DNA from: Scolanthus callimorphus
Taxonomy: Eukaryota > Cnidaria > Anthozoa > Actiniaria > Edwardsiidae
NCBI GenBank assembly: GCA_033964015.1
Contig: CM066917.1
Coordinates: forward strand, 29,339,951 to 29,403,950
Reading direction: 5' to 3'
Length of the DNA: 64,000 bases
The notes beneath the pieces were generated by a model, which worked only from the letters and a program-made list of their open reading frames with translations, made no database searches and had not been told where the DNA came from. Positions 24,129 to 35,900 of the stretch are shown piece by piece (position 1 is the stretch's first letter; the number at the start of each line of letters is the position of its first letter). A program made the position numbers and the translations under genes.

Positions 24129-24734
24129 CTGTACTGAATATTGTCGCATTGGCTATATTTTGTCGCCATATGGAATTGTCGCCATAAAAGTTTGAGTTAG
24201 CCCCACATCAAACAGGGCCGTAGCAAGGGTGGAATGGCAATAGGGCATTCCTGATGGAACAGCTATTAAACAGCTATACATTTTTTTGGAGGAAAATCAC
24301 AAAAGCGCGCGGCGGCCATGTTGGAGGACAGAACAAAGAGAGCAAATGAAACAACATGGCTGCCAGTGAGGTCACACGTAAACCAAGATGGCATAGTGGT
24401 CGCGGTCCTAATCCACACTTCCAAGAAGTTAAGCAATTAGGCTCTGTGATATCGTCGCGGAGACATCGCAAGTGGAATCGCAGTAAGATTGCCGGCCGAT
24501 CACACCGCGCGTTGTGGCATCGCAATGAGTTCGCAGCTCAAATTGCGCCGTGTAAATGGATCTTAAGACATTGAACTTGCCTTGGACGGCCTTAGACGCG
24601 CTTGTAGATGAGAGTTTCGTACCGCGGCAGAATATAATGTTATTAAGTGTTGCGCGCCACCGCTAATCCGGGTTCAGACAACCTACGTAATACACTTGTA
24701 CGACATAAATACAATTTCAAAAAGAAAGCCAACA

Positions 24735-24906
24735 ATTGGGCGATTCCAGCTATAAGTGCGCGCGCTCTTCTTTATTCGGAACTGCCCAAGTCGTGTCCCA
24801 CAACTACCAGAATGCAGCGCGCGCTTTTTTAACACTTTGTTCGACAAATGTCCGACATCTACCGACATGCAGCGCGCGCGCGCGTTATGGCTGAAATCGC
24901 CCATTT
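24735..24906. mobile_element. MITE with gattccagctataa ends, copy 1
   Basis: gggcgattccagctataa...gcgcgcgc at the left is mirrored by gcgcgcgcgttatggct...aaatcgccc at the right. A closely related copy is at 58089-58325. The GC-rich alternating gcgcgc tracts are inside both ends. Confidence 0.7.
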
Positions 24907-25314
24907 GTTTCATTCCAAGGAACCAAGAGAAAATGATCATTTCTCTTGAAGGAACCATCAGTATGAAAGTTAAAAACAATCTACAAGATTGGCATATGAT
25001 AGTGGAAATGCCTCATGGATGCATTTGTAAACGTAATTGTAATGTATGCACTTTTATTTTTTTCCTCGAGGGCACTGCAACGAATTCTGCATTCTGATTG
25101 GTTCTCAGAGCGCGCGCGTAGGGGCAATATTTTCCTATCTCTGACCTAGGTCACGGTAACCATTTGCGCACTTTTTTTTGGGAGGGGGGTAATAAATAAG
25201 TTATTTACCAGCTTTAGGTCGGTCCGTATAGGAAAAAAACTGTGACCGTGAAAATGAGCGCGTGAAAAGCATGAAGCGCAGAGGAGATCAACACCAAAAG
25301 AAGGTGTGCGGCGC

Positions 25315-26293
25315 GCTCGTCTCCAGGGCCTTGTGGGTAATTTTCAAGATGGCGGTTGGTCGAATGGTCGAGTAAAAGTCCCTGGGGGATAGGCACAGAC
25401 AGATTCTGCTCGGCAACTTTTGAGCAACTTTTTCAATTTTGAGCAACTTTTTCAATTCTGAGCAACTTTTTTCAACTATGAGCAACTTCTTTGCATTTCC
25501 GCTATTTCCTATTGAATTTTTACAACAAAATGGCAATTTGTGATACATTTGCCATTTCAAATCAAACAGAATGAAAAATCTTGCTAAAAAGATAATAAAA
25601 AAGTACTTTCTTCACCTTGGGTGCTCACTGCTCAGAGGTATCTTCAAGATATCGATGTCTCGTTGGGTATCACATTCCAAATATAGAGCCGAGAAGCAAA
25701 ATGGCGGAAGACCCTATTCAAATTGCTAGAGAAAATGAGGCTGAGGTGACATAACCTAAAAGGGCTTCCTTATAGTTTCTTTCAAAAATAGTAGCAGCAG
25801 CTATTATTGAATGAGTTTGATACTACAAACTTCCCTTTTTTATTACTAAGCCAACAGAATGGCGGCAAGTGAGTCTCTTTTTAAACAACCGTATTGATTA
25901 ATTATGTCATATGGTGTTTAGAATATAATTGCCTGATCTTATGGAGATGTTGAGCTGAGTGATTCTTTATCATTTTTTTAAATAAATCAGGCGACAAGCG
26001 TGAAGAAATGCTCTTTTTGGGGGAGCAACGTTTTTGATTCTGTGAGCAACTTTTTCGAATTTGAGCAACTTTTGAGCAACTTTTGAGGGTATTTTGCGGC
26101 AACTTTTAAATAATTTTTGAGCAGAATCTGTCTGTGCCTACTGGGGGAGGATGAGTCACATGACCACTGTTTGGAGACATGGGAACGAGGTTGTTCTTTG
26201 TTTCGAAACGGTCATGTGACTCCCCCAGGGTCTTCTCCCGAGTCAACCGCCATTTTGAAAAACGACCGAGAAGACCCTGGGGACGAGGTTGTG
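25315..26293. mobile_element. Palindromic host element interrupted by the TA element
   Basis: The left arm (ctcgtctccagggcc...agatggcggttggtcg...gtccctggggga) matches the complement of the right arm (ctcccccagggtcttctc...aaccgccatttt...gaccctggggacgag). Related end sequence appears at about 55043-55206. Confidence 0.65.
25392..26138. mobile_element. 747-bp TA-flanked element with gagcaactttt interior
   Basis: Perfect 20-bp terminal repeats GGCACAGACAGATTCTGCTC are flanked by TA on both sides (25390-25391 and 26139-26140). Subterminal gagcaactttttcaa units are tandemly repeated at both ends. No transposase is visible. It is inserted into a larger palindromic element. Confidence 0.82.
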
Positions 26294-26907
26294 TCTGTCT
26301 GCCTAACTCGTTCCAGGCCATTTCCTCCGCGCGTCCAAGATGGTGGCCACGATTACAAGCTGGGGACCACGTGAAACAGTAATGGATGCCGCGTCCTCAG
26401 TTTAAAAACAACGCCTGTGAGCAGGCTACGATAACCACCCGTCGTTTTACTTATCATTTCTACCCCCAAAAATAATGCACCGAAGTATTCATTCCCTTAA
26501 AACATAAGATGTTGCCCTCTTAAGAACTTTCGGCACGATAAAAACTTTAAGAATTTGAACTCTGCCATGTTATCGCCCTGTGGCCAGTTAGACAACTCAA
26601 TGATTTTCACACTAGCGATTTTTCGCTCTTCCGCCGCTAGTTTGAAAAAGCCGACCGCTAGTACACATCATGTCCTACGACACTACTAGGTGGCCTCGGG
26701 ATATATCAAGCTCGGATAGGAATAACGAGTCAGCAAAAATAAACTGAGAACGTCCATGCATATGGCGGCGCGACATCCATTTCTGTTTCAGGCCGTTTCA
26801 CGTGGTTCGGTTACTCGGGCCGGTACAGGATTCCTAAACGTTAGTGGTTCAACTAATTACGGTAATTAATGCACATGAATCCAGAAAGGCTGAAGGAATG
26901 ACCGGAA

Positions 26908-27202
26908 TGGCTGATTGCATTTTTAAACCGCACCGTGGGGGTTGAGGACCTATGTATTGAACTCTGGAAATTCCACGGGAGGGGGTGTGTCTGGAGACTG
27001 GAAATTCCAAGGGGGAGGGGTAAAAAAGTTGACTTTCCAGGGGCATTTTATCCAATGAATAGATTTTCCAGGGGTATATTTTGCCGGAAAAAAATGGAAA
27101 TTCCAGGGGAGGGGGTCTGTTTAACGAGTGGAAATTCCAGGGGAGGTCCTCAACACCCCCCCCCCCCCCCCCCCAGTGCTGTTTAAAAAAGCAATCAGCC
27201 AA
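26908..27202. mobile_element. Inverted-repeat element with ggaaattccagggg interior
   Basis: ggctgattgcatttttaaac and gttgaggacct at the left are mirrored by aggtcctcaac and gtttaaaaaagcaatcagcc at the right. The interior has five or six copies of ggaaattccagggg-type units and ends in a C-run of about 20. Confidence 0.75.
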
Positions 27203-27551
27203 ATGCCTCAACATAGTACAGTGCTATTTGTTTTACTGAAAAATCAGTTTTATGCTAATCAGTTTTATGCTAAGTAAATTGTGATTGTATTTCCACGTAC
27301 AGCTAAAACTTTAGAGAGTATTGGAATCTATATCACAACATTGTTTTAAATGACTTGGCATGCCATGGCCACTGCATTGAAGGAAGCGGCATAAAGCTAA
27401 CAAACTAGGAACAGTAAATTAAACTTCAAGGGCAAATTCAGCGCAAAGGACATGCGGAAACGGTGCCTCGACTCAGTATCAAAGTCTACTCAAACGTAAA
27501 TCGGTAGCTGGTAGCTAGAGTATAGTCAAACGTTAGTTATCGTTGCCCTTG

Positions 27552-27690
27552 CTACTAAAGCCGATGAGAGACATGAGAGGAAAACCAAAGAGAAACCTGA
27601 GTTCACACAGTTATGCGTTGCCCTCTACTAAAGCCGATGAGAGACATGAGAGGAAAACCAAAGAGAAACCTGAGTTCACACAGTTATGCG
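27552..27690. repeat. Tandem duplication of about 73 bp
   Basis: Two copies of ctactaaagccgatgagaga...cacacagttatgcg lie head to tail with near-perfect identity. Confidence 0.9.
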
Positions 27691-28030
27691 TCTAGTAATT
27701 TTGTTTTCGATTCTTCTCTTATGACCATTGCAGGAAGTATTGCAATTTCTTTATTAAAGAAAACGTTACTATTTGACTCAGGCTTTGACAGGCTCAAGTT
27801 TGACTCATGCTGGTCATGTTTTTTTTTCTTTCTTTCTTTATGCATTCTTCCCAAGAGCTCGCAGGGCTCATAGCAGGGGACTCATGCATGCGAAAAATTG
27901 TTCACAATTTTCCTTTTGGCCATATAAATAGAAATACACTTTGTAATACAACATCTATAAAAAGGACAGGAATAACACGCGGTACACAACACTAAACAAG
28001 GAAGCAAGGACTGGCCAACAAGACTTAAAA

Positions 28031-28976
28031 TTAGAGAAACGCTTCTGCGATGAACTTTCTCACGCTGCAAAATTTAACCAATTGTTTCAAAGCTGATTAA
28101 TTGACCTCCATTTAGCGGTAAGTCAACTCTTTTAGTCTAGTGGGAAATAACCCAAATAGATCTTGATCCTGCAACTTGTTTCAACATAGGTAAATTGACA
28201 AAAAGCGCTGAGCAGCGAAGCGGTTGTTCCGCACAGCTTAGGGACTCAACAATCAAGATAAAATAATAATAATCTTAAATCCAATCATGCCATCCTCCGC
28301 ATATCATGCAGGATATACGTACACAAAATGAAAAAAGCAGTTGATGGTCAACGCCCCAAGCAAAAGACGGAGAGCACGCTAGATGCGAGGTCAACATAGA
28401 TAACTGATGATCGTTCGAACAGTTCCGAGAAAATTTTTGTTTTGTGATGGTATCTTAGGTATTTAGAGGCGAAATTCACAGGCATTAACGCCCGAAAAAA
28501 AAAGAAATTAGAGAAACGCTTCTGCGATGAACTTTCTCACGCTGCAAAATTTAACCAATTGGTTTCAAAGCTGATTAATTGACCTCCATTAGCGGTAAGT
28601 CAACTCTTTTAGTCTAGTTGGAAATAACCCAAATAGATCTTGATCCTGCAACTTGTTTCAACATAGGTAAATTGACAAAAAGCGCTGAGCAGCGAAGCGG
28701 TTGTTCCGCACAGCTTAGGGACTCAACAATCAAGATAAAATAATAATAATCTTAAATCCAATCATGCCATCCTCCGCATATCATGAAGGATATACGTACA
28801 CAAAATGAGAAAAGCAGTTGATGGTCAACGCCCCAAGCAAAAGACGGAGAGCACGCTAGATGCGAGGTCAACATAGAGAACTGATGATCGTTCGAACAGT
28901 TCCGAGAAAATTTTTGTTTTGTGATGGTATCTTAGGTATTTAGAGGCGAAATTCACAGGCATTATCGCCCGAAAAG
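28031..28976. repeat. Tandem duplication of about 466 bp
   Basis: ttagagaaacgcttctgcga to gaaattcacaggcatta at 28031-28496 is repeated at 28508-28976 with only a handful of substitutions and indels. No coding content is recognised. Confidence 0.9.
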
Positions 28977-30381
28977 CGGGACTACCCCCTCCCCCTACCC
29001 CATCTCCCAACCTGGCCACCAAGCCTAGCATCATATGAGCAGTAGATATGTGTTGTGATCAAACCCACCAAAGCAGCTCAGAGGATCAAATTTAGACATA
29101 GTAAATTCAATTAGTTTCGACACAGTCTAGTCCCTGCATCTGGGGACCAGAGTTTTCAGCTTTCACTCGTTGTCTTGCTTGACTTATGGCGTGACTTATA
29201 GCGTGATTTATAGCGTGACATATAGCGTGAAACTTTGAATATGGAAAACGGCGAGTGGTGATGGTGCGAATTCAGACGTCTCTCACACGACCGAGAGCGA
29301 AGTGGAGTGGAGTGCTACTGCGAGCAAGGCGGGCTAGAGCGATGCGGGAGTCGCTTTTTTGACTCTAGCTTTTTTGCGACTGTCCCTTCTTCAGCCGTGG
29401 CCAGGTTAAAGATGACATCGACTGACAGGCGCGCCCCGTTTAGGTAAACAGCCTTATCAATTTCCAAATTATTGGTCTTTACTTTTAAGCATTAGAGCAT
29501 AACTTCTTACAACTTTATCGGCGAAATAGAGCACGCTTGATTTTGGGAGAGACACGAGAACGTTGTAAAAACACGAGCTGCGGGCGAGTGATTAAAACGC
29601 TTCGAGTCATGTCGAGTGTCTCTCCCAAAATCACAAGTGCTCTAGTTTTTCGATTAAGTCATAGAACGTTGTGCTTTAATGCTTTTATGATATAGCGGGA
29701 GAGAACCATTGCTTTATCGGTGAAATAGAGCATAGAATTGCTCTAATAAGAGCGCGCGTTATATATCGTAACTACATTATAATTGCCAACGAGCAGCCGA
29801 GCCAAGAGGCGAGGCTGCGAGGCGGCAGCATTATAGAGCCGTGCGAGAAGAAAAATTCTCGAGTTCAGAATGGTGTAACCACTAGCCAATCAAAGTGCCA
29901 GGATTTTCAAGTGGTAAACAAATACTTGAGCACTATCAGTAATCACAGAAGAGAAATCTACTATTTGACCCCTGGTCAAATTTAGCTTGTTCATATGCTC
30001 ATGCTTGTTCATATGCTCATGGAAATGCAACCTTTACATGTATGAATTTTAGAGGAATATATTTGTCCCTAAAGTGACCTATAGTCACTTTATAGTCCGC
30101 GTGATGCTAACGCTTTGCGGATCAATGAATCGAATGAATATAAAATAGTCGGCCAAATGAAATTAAGGCAGCAGTTAAACATGATTCATTTATAAATTGC
30201 TCGTTGGCACTTTTAGCGAGAGCTACAACTAGTATATATGAGCTACGAAAACCGGTTGAATAAGGTCGGTATGTGACTGTTAAACGGACCCTAAATCACT
30301 ATCTGATAAAGTGTTGCTATTTCAAACCGTCCAAAGCTTTTGTAGCTTACCGTTACCCCTTGTAGTGGCCCGCGAGGCTTA

Positions 30382-31203
30382 AGGGACCGATCGTTTATAA
30401 CGTCTACGGGGGGGGGGGGGGGGGGGGGGGGGGAATTTGGGTGGGGGTAAAAATTTAGAAGACATAGATTTTTGGGGGGTAATTTTTTGGCACCCTCTCT
30501 CAAAAGAGGGGGTAATTTTTTCAGGGACACTGTGCTTCAAACTAAATAATAATATGTACAAGCTATCGCGTCGTGGCATACAGCGCTACGCCATATAGCA
30601 AGTACGCCAATTTCGGCGCGCTTCGCGCGCAACGGAATGTACAAAATAGTTTTTGAGTACGTGCGCAATGGAATGGCTACGAATGTCATTACAAGAAAAT
30701 ATATCTTAGCCAGGAGAAAAAAACTAACTCTCTCCAAAAAGACACTTTGCAGTAATAAGCACCGGAGCTGTCTCAGTTCGAAAAAAGAAGGCCTAATTAT
30801 TAGGCAAGCGTGAGTTCCACTTTACGAGGATAGAGATTCGTCATTTTGACCCTGCTTTACGCACGTCATTTGCGATCTTTGTTACTACACACAGCAAATG
30901 GTATGTTCATCTACATTTTCTTTGAGGTTTGGTGAAATGCGTTCATATCATGCATAAAATTAGGGCGCGCTTCTCATGCATAAAAATTAGGGCGCGCAAC
31001 AAAAAGAGAAATTTCTGTAAATTGTCTTCCATTAGTTCAAACGGGGATCTGGTTACAGGGTGGGGGGTAAGCTTTTTAGAACATCGATGTTATGTGGGGG
31101 TCATTTTTGTATCGCCTTTTAATGAGGGGGGTGCGAATTTTAACATTCAAAAAATTTAGAAAACCACCGCCGCCCCCGTGGACGTAATAAACGATCGGTC
31201 CCT
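30382..31203. mobile_element. Inverted-repeat element related to the 3.7-kb TTA element
   Basis: aagggaccgatcgtttataa at the left is mirrored by ttaataaacgatcggtccct-type sequence at the right. A run of about 23 G follows the left end. Interior segments (taagcgtgagttcc, ttcatctac, gcgcgcttcgcgcgcaacg, gggggtaattttt) recur in the element at 36728-40418. Confidence 0.7.
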
Positions 31204-31234
31204 AAACAGGAGGATTCTCGCAGCTAAATGGCAT

Positions 31235-32417
31235 TTATCTCAGCACTTCTCTCAGCAAGATATACGGAAAAGCGGAAGGTGCGAGCTCTGCAATGCGCCG
31301 TGCTACGTTTTGCTGAAGGGATATACCACGTCCGTAAATTGAGAGAATGTTTTTTACCCGCTACGCGCTTCAATTTGTTTACAGTGTCGAGTTACCCAGT
31401 AGAGGGAGAGATGCACCACGGAGGGAAAACGCCGAAAGAAGGGACTGCGGACACTCCTTTCAGAAACCTGGCTTTTTTTCTGTCAAATACATCATTCTCA
31501 CCCTGGACTGTGAATAATCCCTGAATAAAATCGACGACATGTACAGCTAAATGTCAATTATGCCAATCAATTTTGTGATGAGAACCAGATCGTGTAGGTT
31601 TGGTATAAAAATGTAAACACTGTAAACAAAAGTCGAAGCCCGCTGCGGGGAAAAAAACTTCTCCCTCGATATGCGGACATTCGCCAAAGAAGGGGCTACA
31701 AGCAGTATATGTAACTGCAGAATGTTGTTTTCTTCACGGAGCAGCGATAACCCGCCACGGTCTATGTACATCAGCACTTAAACGGTTATTGGCGCAGTGC
31801 TGATAGATCTTTACACTCTAGCCAATCAGATTGTTCAAGTGAAATTCCTTTGACAAAACCAGGTTTCTGAAAGGAGTGTCCGCATTCCCTTCTTTCGGCG
31901 TTTTCCCCCGTGGCGCGTCTCTCCCTCTCCTGAGTAACTTGACACTGTAAACAAATCGAAGCGTGCCGCAAGGAAAAAAAGTTCCCTCGATTTACGGACG
32001 TTCGCCGAAGGAAAAAAAGTTCCCTCGATTTACGGACGTTCGCCGAAGAAGGGGCTGCAAGCAGTCTACTGAAGGGAGGAAGACCAAAACACGTTATCTA
32101 GACTATACACATATATACTATACTCAACCTTGCGGACTCGCTTCGGAACAATGTTGACGATACATACAGGAATGGAACCACGTGAGTGCTCTGACTTGAT
32201 TGGCTAAAACAATTGCTTGGTATTTTCCCACCGACAGCCCGCGCGCCAGCTTGTCTACCAACTGACAGTATGAAAAGATACGTGCTCAGGTAAATCTCAT
32301 TATCTGTGCCAGATAATGTTTGTTTTTATCTCAGCACTTCTCTCTCAGCAAGATATATGGAAAAGCGGAAGGTGCGAGCTCTGCTATGCGCCGTGCTACG
32401 TTTTGCTGAAGGGAGGA
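31235..32417. repeat. Repeated blocks around ctcagcacttctctcagcaa
   Basis: About 85 bp at 31235-31320 recurs at 32328-32417. The sequence gccgaaagaagggactgcgg at 31432 has an inverted copy near 31890, and a 38-bp unit with ttccctcgatttacggacgt is tandem at about 31972-32045. This looks like degraded, rearranged mobile sequence. Confidence 0.6.
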
Positions 32418-32838
32418 AGACCAAAACACGTACTCGCACGGTTGGGATTTTTCGGCCACTAGATGTGACGTTTATTTTTCAACTCGTAAATTATGTAAAT
32501 TGGATTACAGTACTAGCTGAATCACTTCAGCAAAAGGTGGGGAAGAAAAAACCGCCACAAGCCACAGATCTGTGGCCATTTATAGTACCCGGGTAGTGGG
32601 TCTCTAACTGCACGTGACCCGAGATAAACCATACGACATATTGGCGGGCATCGTAAATCTTATGCAACGAACCATTAGCGGGCGCGCAAGAGACTTATAT
32701 AAGGGAATTAGAGGGTCGAATCTAAACACAACTGCTCAAATGGACAAGCTACTGAAAACCGTGCCATAAATATGTTTTCTAAAAATGTTTTCTTTTCCTG
32801 GTTTTGACTTCGACTCTCCCCGTTGCTCATCTATCCAG

Positions 32839-32997
32839 AGAGATTTGCTTCAAGCCTGTATGCAAGTTTACCTTTGTTATAAGGCATGCGCTGTCTATGG
32901 TCTACACAACGAATAATGACAACGGGCTACAGGTAACCTACCCGTTAGGAATGCATAGCAACGGAAGCCTCTTTTTGGCGCCATGTTCCTACACAAG
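32839..32997 (+). CDS. First visible exon of the laccase gene (N-terminal Cys region)
   Basis: Acceptor ctatccag, donor acaag|gtaagc. It encodes [11 protein letters not shown], then [11 protein letters not shown], then LFLAPCSYT. It leaves AG, which is completed to AGA by the A at 42087, 9.1 kb away, giving CSYTRQVPSDF. No in-frame ATG is upstream within the exon, so an earlier exon is required. Confidence 0.7.
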
Positions 32998-35900
32998 GTA
33001 AGCTAGACTGCTAACTTTGGATTTGGCTTCCGTGATCAGGAATTTCTGGCTAGGAAGTCTCTAAAACTAACCCACAAACCCCTTGCACAACAACGCAGCC
33101 TCTCTTTGTCACCCGCTTCCGGATCAGGTCAGGAATTTTTTTATTTAATGCCCCGGAACCCGCAAATTCAGTCGCGATCCTTAAAAAACTTTGGCGGAAA
33201 ATACATCCCCCCGGGATTCGGTCTAATTTGTGTATACTGTCGATCCGCGTTGCGAGCATCCTGCAATGGCATGGTCGGTACCTGACACTCTTAAGGCCGA
33301 TTTAGACTGTACGATTTTCGCCTACAACCATCGCATGCGACACGCTTGCGACATGACTTAGCTCGTAAGCGCATGTTGTAGAGGAGTTGTAGGGCTGATT
33401 TAGACTTTGCGATTCGAGTCGTATGCTGATGCGAGCATGTCGCATGCGATGGTTGTAGGCGAAAATCGTACAGCTAAATCGACCTTTAGGCCCATTGTTA
33501 TGTTATTAGAGCACGGGCGGTAGGACCAGCTAGAGTATTTTTAAATGTACTGCTTTCCAGAATTTGGTCAATAAGTTCGTTATCAGCCGTGTCGAGAGGT
33601 CTTATAAAAGTTTTCGAATTCTTCTTAAAACCCGTTCTTTTTGAAGCCCGAAACTGCTCAATCTTAACGTTTATCTACTTATTTCTTTGTTAATAAAGCT
33701 TCTTTTAGCTTACCTTGGGCTTTTGAGGCATTATTCCTGATAAATAGACGGAGAGCCAACGTTCGTGTTATTATACCTCGTGTTACCCGAGACGCGACTG
33801 GAGCCAACGTTCCTGTTTAGTCATTAACGGCTAGGTTAGACTCCAGTCGCGTCTCGGGTAACACGAGGTATAATAACAGGAACCAGAACAGGAACGTTGG
33901 CTCCAGTCGCGTCTCGGGTTTTAAGAAGAATTCGAAAACTTTTATAAGACCTCTCGACACGGCTGATAACGAACTTATTGACCAAATTCGGGAAAGCAGT
34001 ACATTTAAAAATACTCTAGCTGGTCCTACCGCCCGTGATTAGAGGAGATGTTAAATTTTCGACCTTTTTGACCCTTATTATTGTCATCGTTTTTGTCGCT
34101 CACACTCAGATCCACTTGAAAACCCTATCCATATGACTGCCATATGGACCATATGCTTTTCCCAGCACGCGTGAGAAATGCCAAAATTTGTCGTCTCGCT
34201 AATGGATCCTCAGGAGCACCCGACCCAGCGATCATTTTCGGTAAGCCTAAGGAATCTTCAGGGCCCCCCAACGATTTTTTCGACAAAATGATCTGTTTGG
34301 ATGGTGCAACGAGAGTGAAATTTTCGCTCCCGAAGTTGAAGCTTTAATTTTCGTATGTAGATTATTAGATCCCCTGAATGTTTCAAATTCCACAAATGAT
34401 GTAATTAACTTTACTAGTATTTTTGCCGTTAAAAAGTCAAGGTCAATTTTCGGATATAATTTTTCCCCTGGCATTTTCGGAAGACTTGATTTCAATCCCT
34501 AAAATTTTCGCATCCCATAGCCATAGCTTTCAGCTACGAAATCCGAACAGATACAAAATTTACAGTTATTTGTATGTATACTCAGCAATGACTTATAATG
34601 GAATTTTGGGGCATTTTACACCATTGCCTCGTTGGTACCCAGATACCTTGATCATTTAACTGTGGTGAGGTTGTGTAAAGAGGCAGCTTGTTCCATTAGC
34701 TCAGAATGACCAACAAAAAAGGGTTTTTTTATCTACCCGATTTCTTTTAAAAGTCTAAAAGTTTGGCTCCTTTGGCTCGTAGTTCATCATCAGGTCGTAT
34801 TATGTCGTCCCAGTCGTATCAGTCGACCGTGTTTTAACAGGGCTCTCGCATTTCAACAACAATTTACAAATCAAAGGATTGCACGTTTAGTTGGTTTCGT
34901 AGCAATGTAGGCATACGAAAACAGTGAGGATTTTGATGGAAGTACTGAGGCAAGCGAACTTCTTCTTGTTATTCAGCAAAATAAACGCTCGTCTTTGCTC
35001 TCTGAAAAAACGATTTTATTAGGGAGTGGTCATTATTTAACGAGGAAGCGGGCACATGTTTTTGAAAGATTTTGGTGAAAAAAGATGTTTGCGGAAGAGA
35101 GTCAATTAAAGTCATGTGAAGTAAAACTTCACACGACTCTACAGACTTGCAGCCCGTGTTGAACTACGCTGGTTTATAGTATGCTGTCTCCTGAGTGTAA
35201 TGTTTTCCCCTCACTTGCCATTGTTGACGTTATGTTGCAACGAAAAAGCATGGGAAATAATTTAAATTATCAATATTTTCCATGGATCATCATTTAGATT
35301 ACTTCAGCATTTTTATGTTATTTTTTGTCGACTTCAACTTCTTGAAACAATTTAATTTGGCTCGCGTGTTATTTTCCTTATGTCGCAAGTGTTCACCAGG
35401 CTTTATACTAAATTTGAGCGCGCTGAATGAGAGCGTTCTGCGCGCGCGCGCATAATTAATTCGCTCATTCAAGTACGCAATACTAATTATGATAATCCTT
35501 CCATTATCTCGCACCCCTCTTATACAGGGAAACTCGATTTCCTATGACCATATTTAGATTATACTAAAAGTCATTTGTTCGCTGTGCGTATGTAACATAC
35601 TCGAATGCATAGCATCTTCTCCGCGGGAATAAATTTTCAAGCCCTGCACAGCGGGTTGACCGATATCTCGCTGTGTTTTAAATTATGCTCGTATTATAAC
35701 CGCCTGAGTGTGTTTATCGTCTGTATCGTCGTTGATACATGGGATCATTTTGGCATGAGAGTAATTTTCAAGTGAAACGATGCAGGCCACTAGCTAGTGG
35801 TGCGCCCTCATCATGAGTAATCAAGGCGGCGTATGTAGAAGCCCTTATGTAATAACTGGCCCTAAGTGTAATAAAGGCCCCAAGTGTAATAAAAATTGGC

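Larger units (their letters stand above)
24129..32838. other. 8.7 kb gene-poor, repeat-rich spacer
   Basis: No exon of a recognisable family was found here. The region is mostly inverted-repeat elements (24735-24906, 25392-26138 within a palindromic host, 26908-27202, 30382-31203), two tandem duplications (27552-27690, 28031-28976) and repeats shared between 31235-31320 and 32328-32417. The first, signal-peptide exon of the laccase gene may lie in it but was not identified. Confidence 0.5.
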
